Assembly: GCF_015209505.1 (NCBI RefSeq)
Contig: NZ_JADEYC010000001.1
Span: forward strand, 89,120-153,119
Origin: Saccharopolyspora montiporae
Lineage (GTDB): Bacteria > Actinomycetota > Actinomycetes > Mycobacteriales > Pseudonocardiaceae
Length of the DNA: 64,000 bases
Direction of reading: 5' to 3'
In this document: one piece after another, positions 8,771-17,735 of the stretch
Layout: each line of letters starts with the position of its first letter
Numbering within the stretch: the first letter of the stretch is position 1
The notes under the pieces: generated by a model
What the model was told of the DNA's origin: nothing
What the model saw: only the letters and a program-made list of their open reading frames with translations
Database searches by the model: none
Made by a program: the position numbers and the translations under genes

Positions 8771-9085
8771 TCAGCAGCGGGCGCTACCGAGGCCGTGCTG
8801 GGCGGCGACGTGGTCGATCTCGGCGAGCAGTCCGGCTTTGCGGTGCGGTTCCAGGAAACCGGCGTGCACGCCGTTGTGGGCGAGCCGGACGAGATCGGTG
8901 TCCCGAAGACCCATCCGCTGCGCGGTATGCGTCGGTGCGGTCCGTGCCGAACATGGTGGGGTCATCGGAGTTGAGCGTGACCAGCAGCCCGGTTCGCAGC
9001 ATCGCCGGCCGCGGGTGTTCCTCGATGCCGGGCACCGAGCGGACGTTCTGCTGCGCGAGCACGCCGCGGCACCACGGTTGACCGG
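8771..9085 (-). pseudogene. Adenosine deaminase C-terminal relic
   Basis: One minus-strand frame reads NVRSVPGIEEHPRPAML, then GLLVTLNSDDPTMFGTD. This is the C-terminal zinc/catalytic Asp block of adenosine deaminases (family pattern 'SNVRtg...HP...ll.aGv.vtlnSDDP.mFgt'). The remainder (RDTDLVRLAHNGVHAGFLE..KAGLLAEIDHV) is in another frame, so there is a frameshift near 8930. About two thirds of the gene, including the N-terminal zinc HxH site, is absent. It is a non-functional relic. Confidence 0.65.
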
Positions 9086-9260
9086 CGCACGCTGTGCAGG
9101 ATTGTTCAACAATGATCCGCTCGTCGCCATCGGGCGCCGAACCACCGTTCACGAACGAGATCCCCTGTCGGGCCGCCGAAAACGGCCAGTAATATCACCC
9201 CCTTCGCCGATCTCATCGGCGAAGACGACAACAGACGCGGGACGATTCACTGGGGGACTC

Positions 9261-10946
9261 GTGACCCGGGGCAACGACGACGAGCGCGATCCGAGGACCG
9301 GCCGGTTCGGCCGGTGGCACCAACTCGGCCTCGCGTTGGGCGGTGTCCTCGGTTCCGGCTGGATCATCAGCATCCTCGCGGCAACGGGCGCCGGGTGGTT
9401 CGCGATGCTGTCCTGGTTGCTGGCGCTTGCCGCGATCGGGCTGATCACGGTGATCGTGGTCCAGCTGGCCCGAGCCAGACCGGCCGCGGCCGGACTCGTT
9501 TCATGGCCGACGAACACCAGCGGACGCGCGGTCGGCACCGTCCTGACCGCCGGGTTGGCCGTGGTGTATGCCGGGAACCCGCCTGCCGGGGTGGCGGCAG
9601 CGGTCATCGCACTGGACAAGTTCGGCGTACTGCCCGGAATGACCCAGCAATGCACCCCGGGCGCCGGCGGCCTGCCTCCGCTCTCCTACCCGGGGGTGGG
9701 GGTCGCCGCCGTCCTGCTCACCGCGATGTTCCTCATCAACCTCATCGGGTTCGCGGCCGTGGTCCGGCTCAACACGGTCCTCACCGCGTTCAAGGTGGCC
9801 CTCCCGCTGGTGTTCGTCGCCGGCGTCCTGCTCGTCGGCTCGCATGCGGGGTTCACCGGCGCCGGATTCCACCTCGGCTGCACCTCGGCGCCCCCGGAGG
9901 ACGGCACTGCGACGACCCAGCTGACTGCGGCCCTCCAGGCGGTCGTGACCGGTGGCCTCATCTTCTCGCTGACCGGCTTTCAGGGCCCGGTCGACCACGG
10001 CAGCAAGAACGGCTCCCCGCACGTGGGTTTTGCGATGTTCGGCGCACTGTTCACGGTGACCGGGCTCTACCTGGGGCTGCAGGCGCTGGTGCAGAGCCAG
10101 GAGTGGCACGCGTGGCCAGCCGGGGTCGAGCACTGGACGGCAGCAGTGCTGCTGGTGGCGATCGTGCTGTCGCCGGTGGCCAACGCCATGCTGTTCGTGT
10201 CGCTGTCCCGGGAAGTGCTGAGAACCGCCGCGGACAAGGACATCATCAGGTTCAGCAAGCACCGCGGCGACGACGAGCGCATCGGGGTCAAGGCGCTGCT
10301 CGCGGCCTACCTGTTCGGTCTGTTCATGCTCATCGCGCTGCGCGGCTGGACGCAGATCATCACGACCAAGAGCGTGATCTTCCTGTTCGTGTACTCGTTC
10401 GCCGCGATCGCCTACGCCGCCTACCGCGACACCGATCCCGACGGGCGAGAACGGTTCCACCGCAGCCTTCGGGTCGCCGGACCGGCAAGTTTCGCCGTGG
10501 CCACGGCGCTGGCCTACTACGCGGGCGTGCCCGCGCTACCGCTGTCGTACGTGTTCATCGCCGCGGTCAGCGCGCTGATGTTCTGGACGCGGCGCAACGC
10601 CGTGTATCCCTGGACCGAAGACCTGCGGCGGGCTCGCTGGCTGTTCGGCTACTTCGGGATGTTGCTGCTGCTGGCCGTGATCCGCGCAGCCGGCCAGATC
10701 GCCATGAGCGCCGGCCACGGGTGGGCCACGGCGATCGAGCACTGGCACGAACTGCTCCTCGGCACGCGGCCCATGCCGACGGCGGAGGCGGTCGGCGATC
10801 ACCTCCTGGTGCACGGCCTGGCCGCAGCGGCGTTCCTGCTCGGTCTCTGGGCCTACTACGCCGGAGTGCGCAGCGCCAAGCAGCACCTCGAGGCGGTCAA
10901 CCGCAAGAACGAAGCGGCAACCGCGGCGGGCAGGAGTCGCGGGTAG
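9261..10946 (+). CDS. APC-superfamily amino-acid permease-like membrane protein
   Basis: The 561-residue protein has about 12-14 hydrophobic segments. The N-terminal 'GLALGGVLGSGWIISILAA' resembles the unwound TM1 glycine motif of amino acid/polyamine/organocation transporters. 'GLIFSLTGFQGPVDHGSKN' corresponds to the TM6 region. An unusually long C-terminal part (residues 430-560) carries extra helices and a basic tail. GTG at 9261 is chosen because TGGGGGA precedes it with 5-nt spacing. The open frame extends upstream but overlaps the deaminase relic. The substrate is not assignable. Confidence 0.75.
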   Translation: MTRGNDDERDPRTGRFGRWHQLGLALGGVLGSGWIISILAATGAGWFAMLSWLLALAAIGLITVIVVQLARARPAAAGLVSWPTNTSGRAVGTVLTAGLAVVYAGNPPAGVAAAVIALDKFGVLPGMTQQCTPGAGGLPPLSYPGVGVAAVLLTAMFLINLIGFAAVVRLNTVLTAFKVALPLVFVAGVLLVGSHAGFTGAGFHLGCTSAPPEDGTATTQLTAALQAVVTGGLIFSLTGFQGPVDHGSKNGSPHVGFAMFGALFTVTGLYLGLQALVQSQEWHAWPAGVEHWTAAVLLVAIVLSPVANAMLFVSLSREVLRTAADKDIIRFSKHRGDDERIGVKALLAAYLFGLFMLIALRGWTQIITTKSVIFLFVYSFAAIAYAAYRDTDPDGRERFHRSLRVAGPASFAVATALAYYAGVPALPLSYVFIAAVSALMFWTRRNAVYPWTEDLRRARWLFGYFGMLLLLAVIRAAGQIAMSAGHGWATAIEHWHELLLGTRPMPTAEAVGDHLLVHGLAAAAFLLGLWAYYAGVRSAKQHLEAVNRKNEAATAAGRSRG

Positions 10947-11020
10947 TTCGGTGCCGGCCCCTGAGCCCTCCGATCAGCCGACGCGTGCTGTGACCAGCTG
11001 AACCCGCCGTCGACGTGCGG

Positions 11021-13600
11021 TCACAGCGCCACCCGGTTCAAGAACCGGTCGGCGTGTTCGGCGGCACCGAATTCGCGCAGCCATCCCACGTACTCCTGCT
11101 GGTTCACCTCGATGCGCTCATCGGCGATGAACGTGTCGGTTTCGCCGATGATCTCCTCGCGCAGATCGGCGGCGATGTCCGGGTTGGCGCGGACCACCAC
11201 CACCAGCTCGGCGAAGTAGCCGATGGTGATCTTCTCGTCCTGGCGCTGGTAGAGCGCGTACAGGCGCCGGAGCAGCTCAATACCGGGCTTGGCGGCATGG
11301 CTGAACACTCTCCGCTGGCGCGCGACCGACAGCGGGACCAGCAGCGCGGCGATCTCCTGCGGGGAGAACCGCTGCGGGTGCTCCAGCGCCCGCCGCAGCA
11401 GGCGTTGCGCGAGATCCGGCTGCATCTTGCCCGCCAGCAGGGATGCCGTGCGCGCCAGCGTGTTCGCCGATGCGTCGTCGGCGACGCGACCGAGCAGCGC
11501 GTCCTCGTCCTTGCGCAGCCGGGCCGGGCGGTTGGCCTTCTGGGTCCACAGCACCAGCATGTTGCCGAGCGTGTCCCCGTCCCGGCGGTGGTGCAGCTGG
11601 CCGAACACCACCTCGGCCGGGCCGCGGCCGTCCACCTCCCCGTCGCGGACGAAGGTCATCAGTTCCCCGGAATCGCTGCTCAACGCCGCGGCGCGCGAGG
11701 CGATCAGTTCCGCCAGATCGTCCGCACCGGCATCGAGCGCGTCGCGGTAGAAGCGGGCCACGGCCGCGGCCGAGCGGGCGGTCACCGCGGCGTCGAGCAG
11801 GTCCAGCCGGTGACCGCGCCAGCGGAAGAACGCGGCGAGTTCCGCGGCGGGCAGGTGTTCGCTCACGTGGTCGCGGACGTCGCCGACCACGTCCCGGCGC
11901 CACTCGGCGTCCCCACCCCCGAGGGTGTCCAGCACCGTCGCGGGGGCGGCCGCGGTGTCGTCCCGCGCCATCGCGGCCTGCGCGGCCGCTCGGCCTGCTG
12001 CGTGCATCCCCTGGCTGTGCAGGGCCGCCGCCAGCCGGACCAGCGTGCCCAACGACCGGTCGGCCGACACCGCGGTGAGCACTTCCTCCGCGCGGTCGAC
12101 GTCACCGCGGGCTGCCGCGTAGGCGGCGAGTTCCCGCGGGCGGCGACGGCGGGCGACGCGGTGGTCCACGGTTCGGGCGGTGTCGGGTGCACTGCCGGCG
12201 ATGTGCGCGGCGAGCCGTGCGGCATCCGCCGGGTCGCGCCCGAGCGCGGCACCGTCCAGGACGGCGTCGGCTTCGGGGGTGCGCTCCGCGTCGTGCAGCA
12301 GTGCCAGGAGGGTGCGGACGTCTTCGGCGCTGCGCTGGGTGCCGAACGCTTCCAGCAGCGTGAACGCTGCGGCGGTGTCGGAATCGCTGCGCGGGTCGGC
12401 GAGGAACCGCCGGGTCAACTCGGCCAGGTCCTGCGGTGGGGCGCAGCGCACGAGCACGTCGTCGATGGTGAGCTCTGCCGACTCGCCCCAGGCGCGACGG
12501 ACATCGGCGAGTTCGGTTCCCGATGTGCGGGCGGCGTTTTCCAGCAGCTCGCCGCCCGCGACCGCGCAGTCCCCGCACTCCTCGGCCAGCAGCAGTGCGG
12601 TGGTCTGCGCGCGGGTGCCGACGGGCGCGGAGCGGATCTTGTCCAAGACCCGGCCCTGCACGTGGGAATCGTGCGGGCACGTGCAGTGCAGGGCGTGCAC
12701 GAAGTCGCGGGTGTGCGCGCTGTTGTCCCGGAAGAGGTCGTTGATGACCCGGTTGAGGGCGTGCCGTTCGGTGTCTTCCGGGGCGGCCCACTGCTCGGCG
12801 AGTTCGGTCAGCGGCAGGGCGGCCAGCCGGGCCCTGGCCTGTTCGTCGATGCGCACGGTCGCCGCGTTCTCCAGGATCGGGAACCGCCCCGAGCCCGTGG
12901 TTTCGACCAAGCCCGGCAACGGGTGGTCCTGCAGCCAGAGGCGTTCCCGGAGCACCTCCCGCACGTACTGGAAGTCGAACACGTCCGGACCGTCCGGGAC
13001 GCCGTCTTCGAACAGGTTGACGAGCGCGCCGCTGAAGGCGGTGTAGTCCGGGCCGAAGGCGTTGCTCGTGGCGTGCGCGCTTTGGCTGGGATCGTTTCGG
13101 TGCAGCGCGGTGAGCACGTATCCGGCCCAGTCCGGCACCCGGGCGGCGGCCTGGGTGACCTCGGCGTCATCGTCGCCGAGTGCCGGGACCCTCCCGCTGT
13201 TGCAGCAGTCGAGGACCACCGCTTTCAAGTGCGACGGGTGGTCGCGGAGCAGGTCGTAGAGCTTGTGCAGTTCGAGGAAATGGGACCTGCCGTCCCGTTT
13301 GCTGCGGCGCATGACCAGTTCCAGGTCCGTGTATTGGTCGCCGCGGCGGGGCATCTCGGCGTGCCCGGCGAAGTAGAGGAGCACCGCGTCGTCGGGTTGG
13401 GAATCGCGCAGCACGCGCTCGATCGGTTCGGTGACATCGCCGGGTGTGGCCGGGTCTTCGATCAGCTCGCAGCGGTTCCACAACGGGCTGCTCTCGAACA
13501 GCCCGCACAGCTCGCGAGCGGAGTTGCGCACGGATTCGTGCGGGGTGAAGTACGTGTCGTCGTAGGCGGCGACGCTGATGAAGAACGCGTATCGGCTCAC
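11021..13600 (-). CDS. Caspase-like (peptidase C14) protein with long helical C-terminus
   Basis: The 859-residue protein has an N-terminal caspase/metacaspase fold at about residues 3-235. The catalytic His80 lies in 'LLYFAGHAEM' and the catalytic Cys133 in 'VVLDCCNSGR', each after a hydrophobic strand as in clan CD peptidases. Residues about 240-859 are rich in Ala, Leu, Asp and Arg and look like tandem alpha-helical repeats. A short CTCPH and a later ECGDC could bind a metal. Such caspases in actinobacteria act as proteolytic effectors of conflict systems. GTG at 13600 overlaps the stop of the EACC1-like gene (GTGA), so the pair is translationally coupled. No STAND NTPase or TIR partner is adjacent. 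Confidence 0.85.
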   Translation of the reverse strand: MSRYAFFISVAAYDDTYFTPHESVRNSARELCGLFESSPLWNRCELIEDPATPGDVTEPIERVLRDSQPDDAVLLYFAGHAEMPRRGDQYTDLELVMRRSKRDGRSHFLELHKLYDLLRDHPSHLKAVVLDCCNSGRVPALGDDDAEVTQAAARVPDWAGYVLTALHRNDPSQSAHATSNAFGPDYTAFSGALVNLFEDGVPDGPDVFDFQYVREVLRERLWLQDHPLPGLVETTGSGRFPILENAATVRIDEQARARLAALPLTELAEQWAAPEDTERHALNRVINDLFRDNSAHTRDFVHALHCTCPHDSHVQGRVLDKIRSAPVGTRAQTTALLLAEECGDCAVAGGELLENAARTSGTELADVRRAWGESAELTIDDVLVRCAPPQDLAELTRRFLADPRSDSDTAAAFTLLEAFGTQRSAEDVRTLLALLHDAERTPEADAVLDGAALGRDPADAARLAAHIAGSAPDTARTVDHRVARRRRPRELAAYAAARGDVDRAEEVLTAVSADRSLGTLVRLAAALHSQGMHAAGRAAAQAAMARDDTAAAPATVLDTLGGGDAEWRRDVVGDVRDHVSEHLPAAELAAFFRWRGHRLDLLDAAVTARSAAAVARFYRDALDAGADDLAELIASRAAALSSDSGELMTFVRDGEVDGRGPAEVVFGQLHHRRDGDTLGNMLVLWTQKANRPARLRKDEDALLGRVADDASANTLARTASLLAGKMQPDLAQRLLRRALEHPQRFSPQEIAALLVPLSVARQRRVFSHAAKPGIELLRRLYALYQRQDEKITIGYFAELVVVVRANPDIAADLREEIIGETDTFIADERIEVNQQEYVGWLREFGAAEHADRFLNRVAL

Positions 13601-13947
13601 GATCCCTCCCGGGGATCGGTCCGGTCCTCGTCTTCCTCGTCCACCTCCACCTGCGCGTCCGGCCGGTCGCGGCGGGGGTACTGCTCCCGGAGCTGCTTGA
13701 GCTTGTCGCTGATCTGCTTGCGCACCGCTTCGGCGGCCACTCCCCCGACGGCCGTGCCGGCGCTGTTGACGAACCCCTCCAGCAGCCCGATCAGCACCTC
13801 GCCGGTACCGCCGAGCGTGTCGGGGACCTCCGGTGCTGGTGTGCGCTCCCAGTGGCCGGGGTAGGTGGTTTCCAGCCAGGTGCCCAGCGCGGCGAGATCC
13901 GCCTTGTCCATGTGCTCCGACACGCGGACGGTCACCGTGATCGCCAT
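13597..13947 (-). CDS. EACC1-like effector-associated component
   Basis: This small protein of 116 residues starts with a beta-strand (ITVTVRVSE). It continues with 'LAALGTWLETTYPG', then a Gly/Ala helix region ('LGGTGEVLIGLLEG ... AGTAVGG') and an acidic tail. The order and length match the effector-associated constant component 1 family, which accompanies caspase, trypsin and TIR effectors in bacterial conflict islands. That family assignment is from memory of the pattern and is moderate. Its stop codon overlaps the GTG of the caspase gene by four bases, so the two are made together. Its likely role is to recruit or restrain the protease. Confidence 0.6.
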   Translation of the reverse strand: MAITVTVRVSEHMDKADLAALGTWLETTYPGHWERTPAPEVPDTLGGTGEVLIGLLEGFVNSAGTAVGGVAAEAVRKQISDKLKQLREQYPRRDRPDAQVEVDEEDEDRTDPREGS

Positions 13948-14051
13948 GGCTTCCTCCTCAGCTCGCTCCTGTGCCCAAGATCATACCGTTCCGCAGCGGG
14001 TTCCCGACCCTCCGTGCACGATTCGCGGCCCCGGCAGCGGCGTCGGCGCGA

Positions 14052-14402
14052 TCAGCGGTGGCTGAGCACGTTGAGCACGCGACCGTGCGGGTCGCGGACG
14101 AAGAAGCGCCGCACGCCCCAGTCCTCGTCCTGCAGCGGGTGCACGATCTCGGCACCGCGGGCGCGCATGGCGTCGTGGACGGCGTCGACGTCCTCGACCT
14201 CGATGCTCACCTCGGGGTTGACCGGTGCGGTGCGGTCCGCGGTCATGATGCTGAGCTGGGCAGCCGGCGTGGTCGGCGACGCGTAGGTGGTGATCCAGCC
14301 GTGCGTCATGACCTGCTCGAAACCCAGCGCCGCGTAGAACTCGCCGTCCGCGGGATCGGCGGCTTCGGCGTGCAGGACGGGCATGACGCGGCGGATCGAC
14401 AT
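14052..14402 (-). CDS. VOC-family (glyoxalase/bleomycin resistance-like) protein
   Basis: The 116-residue single VOC module runs 'SIRRVMPVLHAEDPADGEFYAALGFE' in abbreviated form, with 'VSIEVEDVDAVHDAMRARGAEIVHPLQDEDWGVR', also shortened, and the terminal 'FFVRDPHGRVLNVLSH' strand. VOC proteins bind a metal between paired modules, and this one would dimerise. The position of the C-terminal metal Glu is taken by Asn-Val (VLNVL), so metal binding is doubtful and an antibiotic- or ligand-binding role is possible. It is transcribed in the same direction as the EACC1-caspase pair but upstream, separated by 104 bp. Confidence 0.75.
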   Translation of the reverse strand: MSIRRVMPVLHAEAADPADGEFYAALGFEQVMTHGWITTYASPTTPAAQLSIMTADRTAPVNPEVSIEVEDVDAVHDAMRARGAEIVHPLQDEDWGVRRFFVRDPHGRVLNVLSHR

Positions 14403-14539
14403 CGCGGGCTCCTCAGACGTGCGGCGGGACAGGTCCAGGACTACTACGTCCGGCCGCCGCCGGTGGGCAGGCGCGCCGGTTCTCGGGAAGCCGACGGCGG
14501 TAGGCTCGGCGCACCGTCCGCCGATGAGCTGCAGGAGCG

Positions 14540-15694
14540 ATGATCGACACGCCCATCACCGCCGAACTGCTGCGCGGCGCCGCGGATCTGGAACGCACCG
14601 ACCGCGGTGTGCTGCCGCATCGGCTGCCGGCCCGGGCCCGCGCCCAGTGCGCGGATCCGCAGCTGGCCATGGCCGAGTCCCAGCCGTCCGGGGTGCGGCT
14701 GGTGCTGCGCACCCGGGCGCAGGTGGTGGAGCTGGACGTGGTGCCCACCAGGCGCCGCTACCTCGGTGCGCCGCCGCGTCCGGACGGTGTCTACGACCTG
14801 CTCGTGGACGGCGAACTCACCGCGCAGGCCGGTGCCGACGGCGGGGATGCGGTGCTCGTCGATCTGGCCACCGGGACGACCCGGCACGAGCCGGGGCCGG
14901 TGGCCACGGTGCGCTTCGCCGAGCTGCCGGCCGGCGAGAAGGACGTGGAGATCTGGTTGCCGCACAACGAGACCACCGAGCTGGTTGCGCTGCGCACCGA
15001 CGCACCGGTGGTACCCGCACCCGATCCCGGTCGGCCGGTGTGGCTGCACCACGGCAGTTCGATCAGCCACGGGTCCCACGCCGCCTCCCCCACCGGCACC
15101 TGGCCAGCGCTGGCCGCGCGGCGGGCCGGGGTGGAGCTGGTCAACCTGGGGTTGGGCGGCAGTGCCCTGCTGGACCCGTTCACCGCCCGCGCCCTGCGCG
15201 ATGCGCCGGCGCAGCTGATCAGCGTCAAACTCGGCATCAACGTGGTCAACGCCGACCTGATGCGGCTGCGCGCGTTCGGCCCGGCGGTGCACGGGTTTTT
15301 GGACACCGTCCGCGACGGCCATCCGGACACCCCGCTGCTGGTGGTCTCGCCACTGCACTGCCCGATCCACGAGAACACGCCCGGCCCCGCGGATTTCGAC
15401 CACGAGGCGCTGGCCGAGGGCGTGCTGCGGTTCCGCGCGACCGGGGATCCGGCCGAGACGGCCGCGGGCAAGCTGACCGTGGCGGTGATCCGCGAGGAGC
15501 TGGCGCGGATCGTCGAGCAGCGCCGCGGGGCGGACCCGCACCTGCACCACCTGGACGGCCGCGAGCTCTACGGCCCGGGCGACGCCGAGCAGCATCCGCT
15601 GCCCGACGAGCTGCACCCGGATGCCGACACGCACCGGATCATCGGCGAGCGGTTCGCCCGCAGCGCACTGTCCGGGCCGTGGGGCATGCGCTGA
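14540..15694 (+). CDS. SGNH/GDSL-type hydrolase with N-terminal jelly-roll domain
   Basis: The 384-residue protein has an N-terminal beta-rich region (about 1-160) and a SGNH hydrolase domain (165-380). Block I is 'HHGSSISHG' with nucleophile Ser174, block II is 'NLGLGGSALLDP', block III has 'LGINVVN', and block V is 'DELHPDADTH' with the Asp and His of the catalytic triad. This layout resembles carbohydrate or acyl esterases. No signal peptide is seen, so it is probably cytoplasmic. ATG at 14540 follows a GGAG-like sequence (CAGGAGCG) at the right distance. Confidence 0.85.
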   Translation: MIDTPITAELLRGAADLERTDRGVLPHRLPARARAQCADPQLAMAESQPSGVRLVLRTRAQVVELDVVPTRRRYLGAPPRPDGVYDLLVDGELTAQAGADGGDAVLVDLATGTTRHEPGPVATVRFAELPAGEKDVEIWLPHNETTELVALRTDAPVVPAPDPGRPVWLHHGSSISHGSHAASPTGTWPALAARRAGVELVNLGLGGSALLDPFTARALRDAPAQLISVKLGINVVNADLMRLRAFGPAVHGFLDTVRDGHPDTPLLVVSPLHCPIHENTPGPADFDHEALAEGVLRFRATGDPAETAAGKLTVAVIREELARIVEQRRGADPHLHHLDGRELYGPGDAEQHPLPDELHPDADTHRIIGERFARSALSGPWGMR

Positions 15695-16347
15695 GCGGTC
15701 ACCGTCGGGCGGTGCTGCGGCGGGCGTCCGGCGGCGTCGCCGCGGTGTTGCAGTCGCCGACCCGGCCGGCACGATCGAATCCGTTCGGTTCGTGGAATCG
15801 GTGCGGTACGGGATCATTCGATCGGCGATCGGCGAATGATCGCTCTGTCGGAGCGCTTTCCGCACTTCTTGTGCTCGCGCCCGCAGACCAGACCCGACCG
15901 TTGAAAAGCGGGTAGTGGCTGATCAACTCGGGGGCGACCCGAAGGGAACACACCGGCGACGTTGCGCGCACCGCGATGCCGCACATCGTCATCGCACCTG
16001 ACATCCGGAGGGGTCGGAGACCGCGGAACTGCGCCCCCGGGGCGGGTATCGATCACCACCGCCCCGCCGGAAGAACCGTCCATAGCGGACACCGACGCCG
16101 GGGCGGCGGCGCCGCGAATCCGCACGTTCCGCGCTCGACCGAGCACGCTTCGTGTGCGGGAGGCGCAGCGCCATGGGTCCTGGCTCACAGTCGCGCCACC
16201 CCGTGTTGCACCCGATCACGCAACGTTGAGAGCATTCCGCGCGCACGCGCCGCGCGCGCCGGCCCCACCGGCGAGCGCCGCACCGACCGGCCACCCCGGC
16301 AGGACGACTCGGCGCCGACAGGACGGTATTCGCGAAAGGGTAGATCT
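15695..16347 (+). other. Intergenic region upstream of mscS
   Basis: No convincing gene is seen in these 653 bases. An inverted repeat GATCATTCG-N12-CGAATGATC (15812-15841) could be a terminator-like hairpin for the hydrolase gene or an operator. There is no T-run after it. A good ribosome binding site (GAAAGGG) appears only at the end, ahead of the channel gene. Confidence 0.4.
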
Positions 16348-17325
16348 GTGCACATGGACACGTTGGCCCAGGCCGACGACGGTATGGTCGCCCAGGCCGG
16401 GCCGTTCGTGGACTGGTTCACCGCCCACGCCGGAGCCATGGTCTCCGGGCTGATCAACGTCGGCATCATCGCGGTGGTGGCGTTCGTCGCCCGCGCCGTG
16501 GTCGGCAGGCTGATCGTGCGGCTGGTCAAGCGGATCGTGAGCTCGCAGCAGAAGCTCGACCAGGCCAAGAGCAAGGCCAGCCGGGTGGTGACCAGGTCCG
16601 CCGAGAACGGCGGAGCCAACCGCAAGGAGCGCCAGGAGCAGCGCGCGCAGACGATCGGGTCGGTGCTGCGCAGCATCGCCTCGTTCGTGATCTTCGGCGT
16701 GGCGTTCATGATGATCCTCGGCGAGTTCGGGATCAACCTCGCACCGGTGCTGGCCAGCGCCGGGGTGCTCGGGCTGGCGATCGGTTTCGGCGCGCAGAAC
16801 CTGGTGCAGGACTTCCTGTCCGGCCTGTTCATGATGACCGAGGACCAGTTCGGCGTCGGTGACGTCGTCGACGTCGGTGACGCGGTGGGCACCGTCGAGG
16901 CGATGACGATGCGCATCACCAAGATCCGCGATCTGGACGGCAACCTCTGGCACGTGCGCAACGGCGAGATCATGCGCGTGTGCAACATGAACCAGGACTG
17001 GGCCAATGCCGTCATCGAGATCCCGCTGGACTACTCGGTGAACCTGCCCGAGGCCAAGCGCGTCCTGGAGAACGGGCTGGCGGAATTCGCCGACGATCCC
17101 GAGTTCTCCGGCCAGATCCTGGAGAAGCCCGACGTCAACGGCGTCGTGGGCATCGGCAACGGCGCGGTGACCATGCGGGTGATCATCAAGACCAAGCCGG
17201 GCTCGCAGTGGGCCATCGGCCGCGCGGCCCGCGGCCACCTCAAGCAGCGCCTCGACGACGAGGGCCTGCACGTGGCCTACCCGCTGCTGCCGCTGGCCGG
17301 CAGCGGCGCCACCAAGCAGGGCTGA
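16348..17325 (+). CDS. mscS: MscS-family small-conductance mechanosensitive channel
   Basis: The 325-residue protein has TM1 near residues 30-55 and TM2 near 110-130. The pore-lining TM3 (ASAGVLGLAIGFGAQNLVQD, ending DFLSG near 160) carries the Ala/Gly pattern typical of MscS. It is followed by the beta domain 'QFGVGDVVDVGDAVGTVEAM' and the C-terminal alpha/beta cage. A basic, charged loop of about 50 residues between TM1 and TM2 (KSKASRV..NRKERQEQ) is longer than in E. coli MscS. It would release osmolytes on hypo-osmotic shock. GTG at 16348 is chosen by its GAAAGGG site with 8-nt spacing, and an ATG two codons later is equally in frame. Confidence 0.9.
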   Translation: MHMDTLAQADDGMVAQAGPFVDWFTAHAGAMVSGLINVGIIAVVAFVARAVVGRLIVRLVKRIVSSQQKLDQAKSKASRVVTRSAENGGANRKERQEQRAQTIGSVLRSIASFVIFGVAFMMILGEFGINLAPVLASAGVLGLAIGFGAQNLVQDFLSGLFMMTEDQFGVGDVVDVGDAVGTVEAMTMRITKIRDLDGNLWHVRNGEIMRVCNMNQDWANAVIEIPLDYSVNLPEAKRVLENGLAEFADDPEFSGQILEKPDVNGVVGIGNGAVTMRVIIKTKPGSQWAIGRAARGHLKQRLDDEGLHVAYPLLPLAGSGATKQG

Positions 17326-17347
17326 CCGACCCCGCTCCCCCGCGCGA

Positions 17348-17378
17348 CCGCCCGCGACCGCATCTCGGTCGCGGGCGG
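17348..17378 (+). terminator. Hairpin terminator after mscS
   Basis: A 13-bp perfect stem (17348-17360 with 17366-17378, CCGCCCGCGACCG/CGGTCGCGGGCGG) encloses a 5-nt loop CATCT and is followed by TTC. It lies 22 bp after the mscS stop. The weak U-run is usual for high-GC actinobacteria. Confidence 0.75.
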
Positions 17379-17735
17379 TTCAACGTCCGGGACCGGTCCT
17401 CGGGAGCGTGTCGGGTGGTGACCTCGCCCCGCTCGACCATCTGCTGCCACATCTCGCGCACGGGTCGGTCCTGGTCGACGACCAGGACGTCGAATTCCCG
17501 GTACCGCCGGTGCGCACCGGATCCGCACCGGCTCGACCGGGCGGTGCGGGTAGTGCCCTCCCCTCGTGCTTCCCGCACGGCCCCCGCTCCCCCGCGCGCC
17601 GTTGACCGCGCACCACGTTGACTCGGCGGCGGCTCGCGGACCACTCTCGCGGGGAGACGACGCCGACCACCTCGTGCGGGCCCCGACAGCGGACGCTCGC
17701 AGGTCGCCCTCCGGACTGCCCACGAGGAGACGCCC
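17379..17735 (+). other. Intergenic region, possible minus-strand gene scrap
   Basis: No complete gene is supported. On the minus strand around 17390-17500 a stretch reads FDVLVVDQDRPVREMWQQMVE followed by GEVTTRH, which looks protein-like but has no start context or family I recognise. It may be a remnant. The last bases hold the ribosome binding site (GAGGAGA) of the oxidoreductase gene. Confidence 0.3.

Noticed and set aside
11015..13864. A very long plus-strand open frame (about 949 codons) opposite the caspase gene
   Set aside because: It mirrors the caspase frame in GC-rich codons, has no domain or ribosome binding site, and is rich in Arg/Gly/Val as antisense shadows are.
15812..15841. 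GATCATTCG-N12-CGAATGATC as an intrinsic terminator
   Set aside because: It lacks a T-run and lies 118 bp after the hydrolase stop. It is recorded only as a possible hairpin or operator.
17390..17500. Minus-strand stretch FDVLVVDQDRPVREMWQQM as a possible gene
   Set aside because: It is short, has no start context, and the surrounding frame is Arg/Pro-rich noise. At most it is a scrap.
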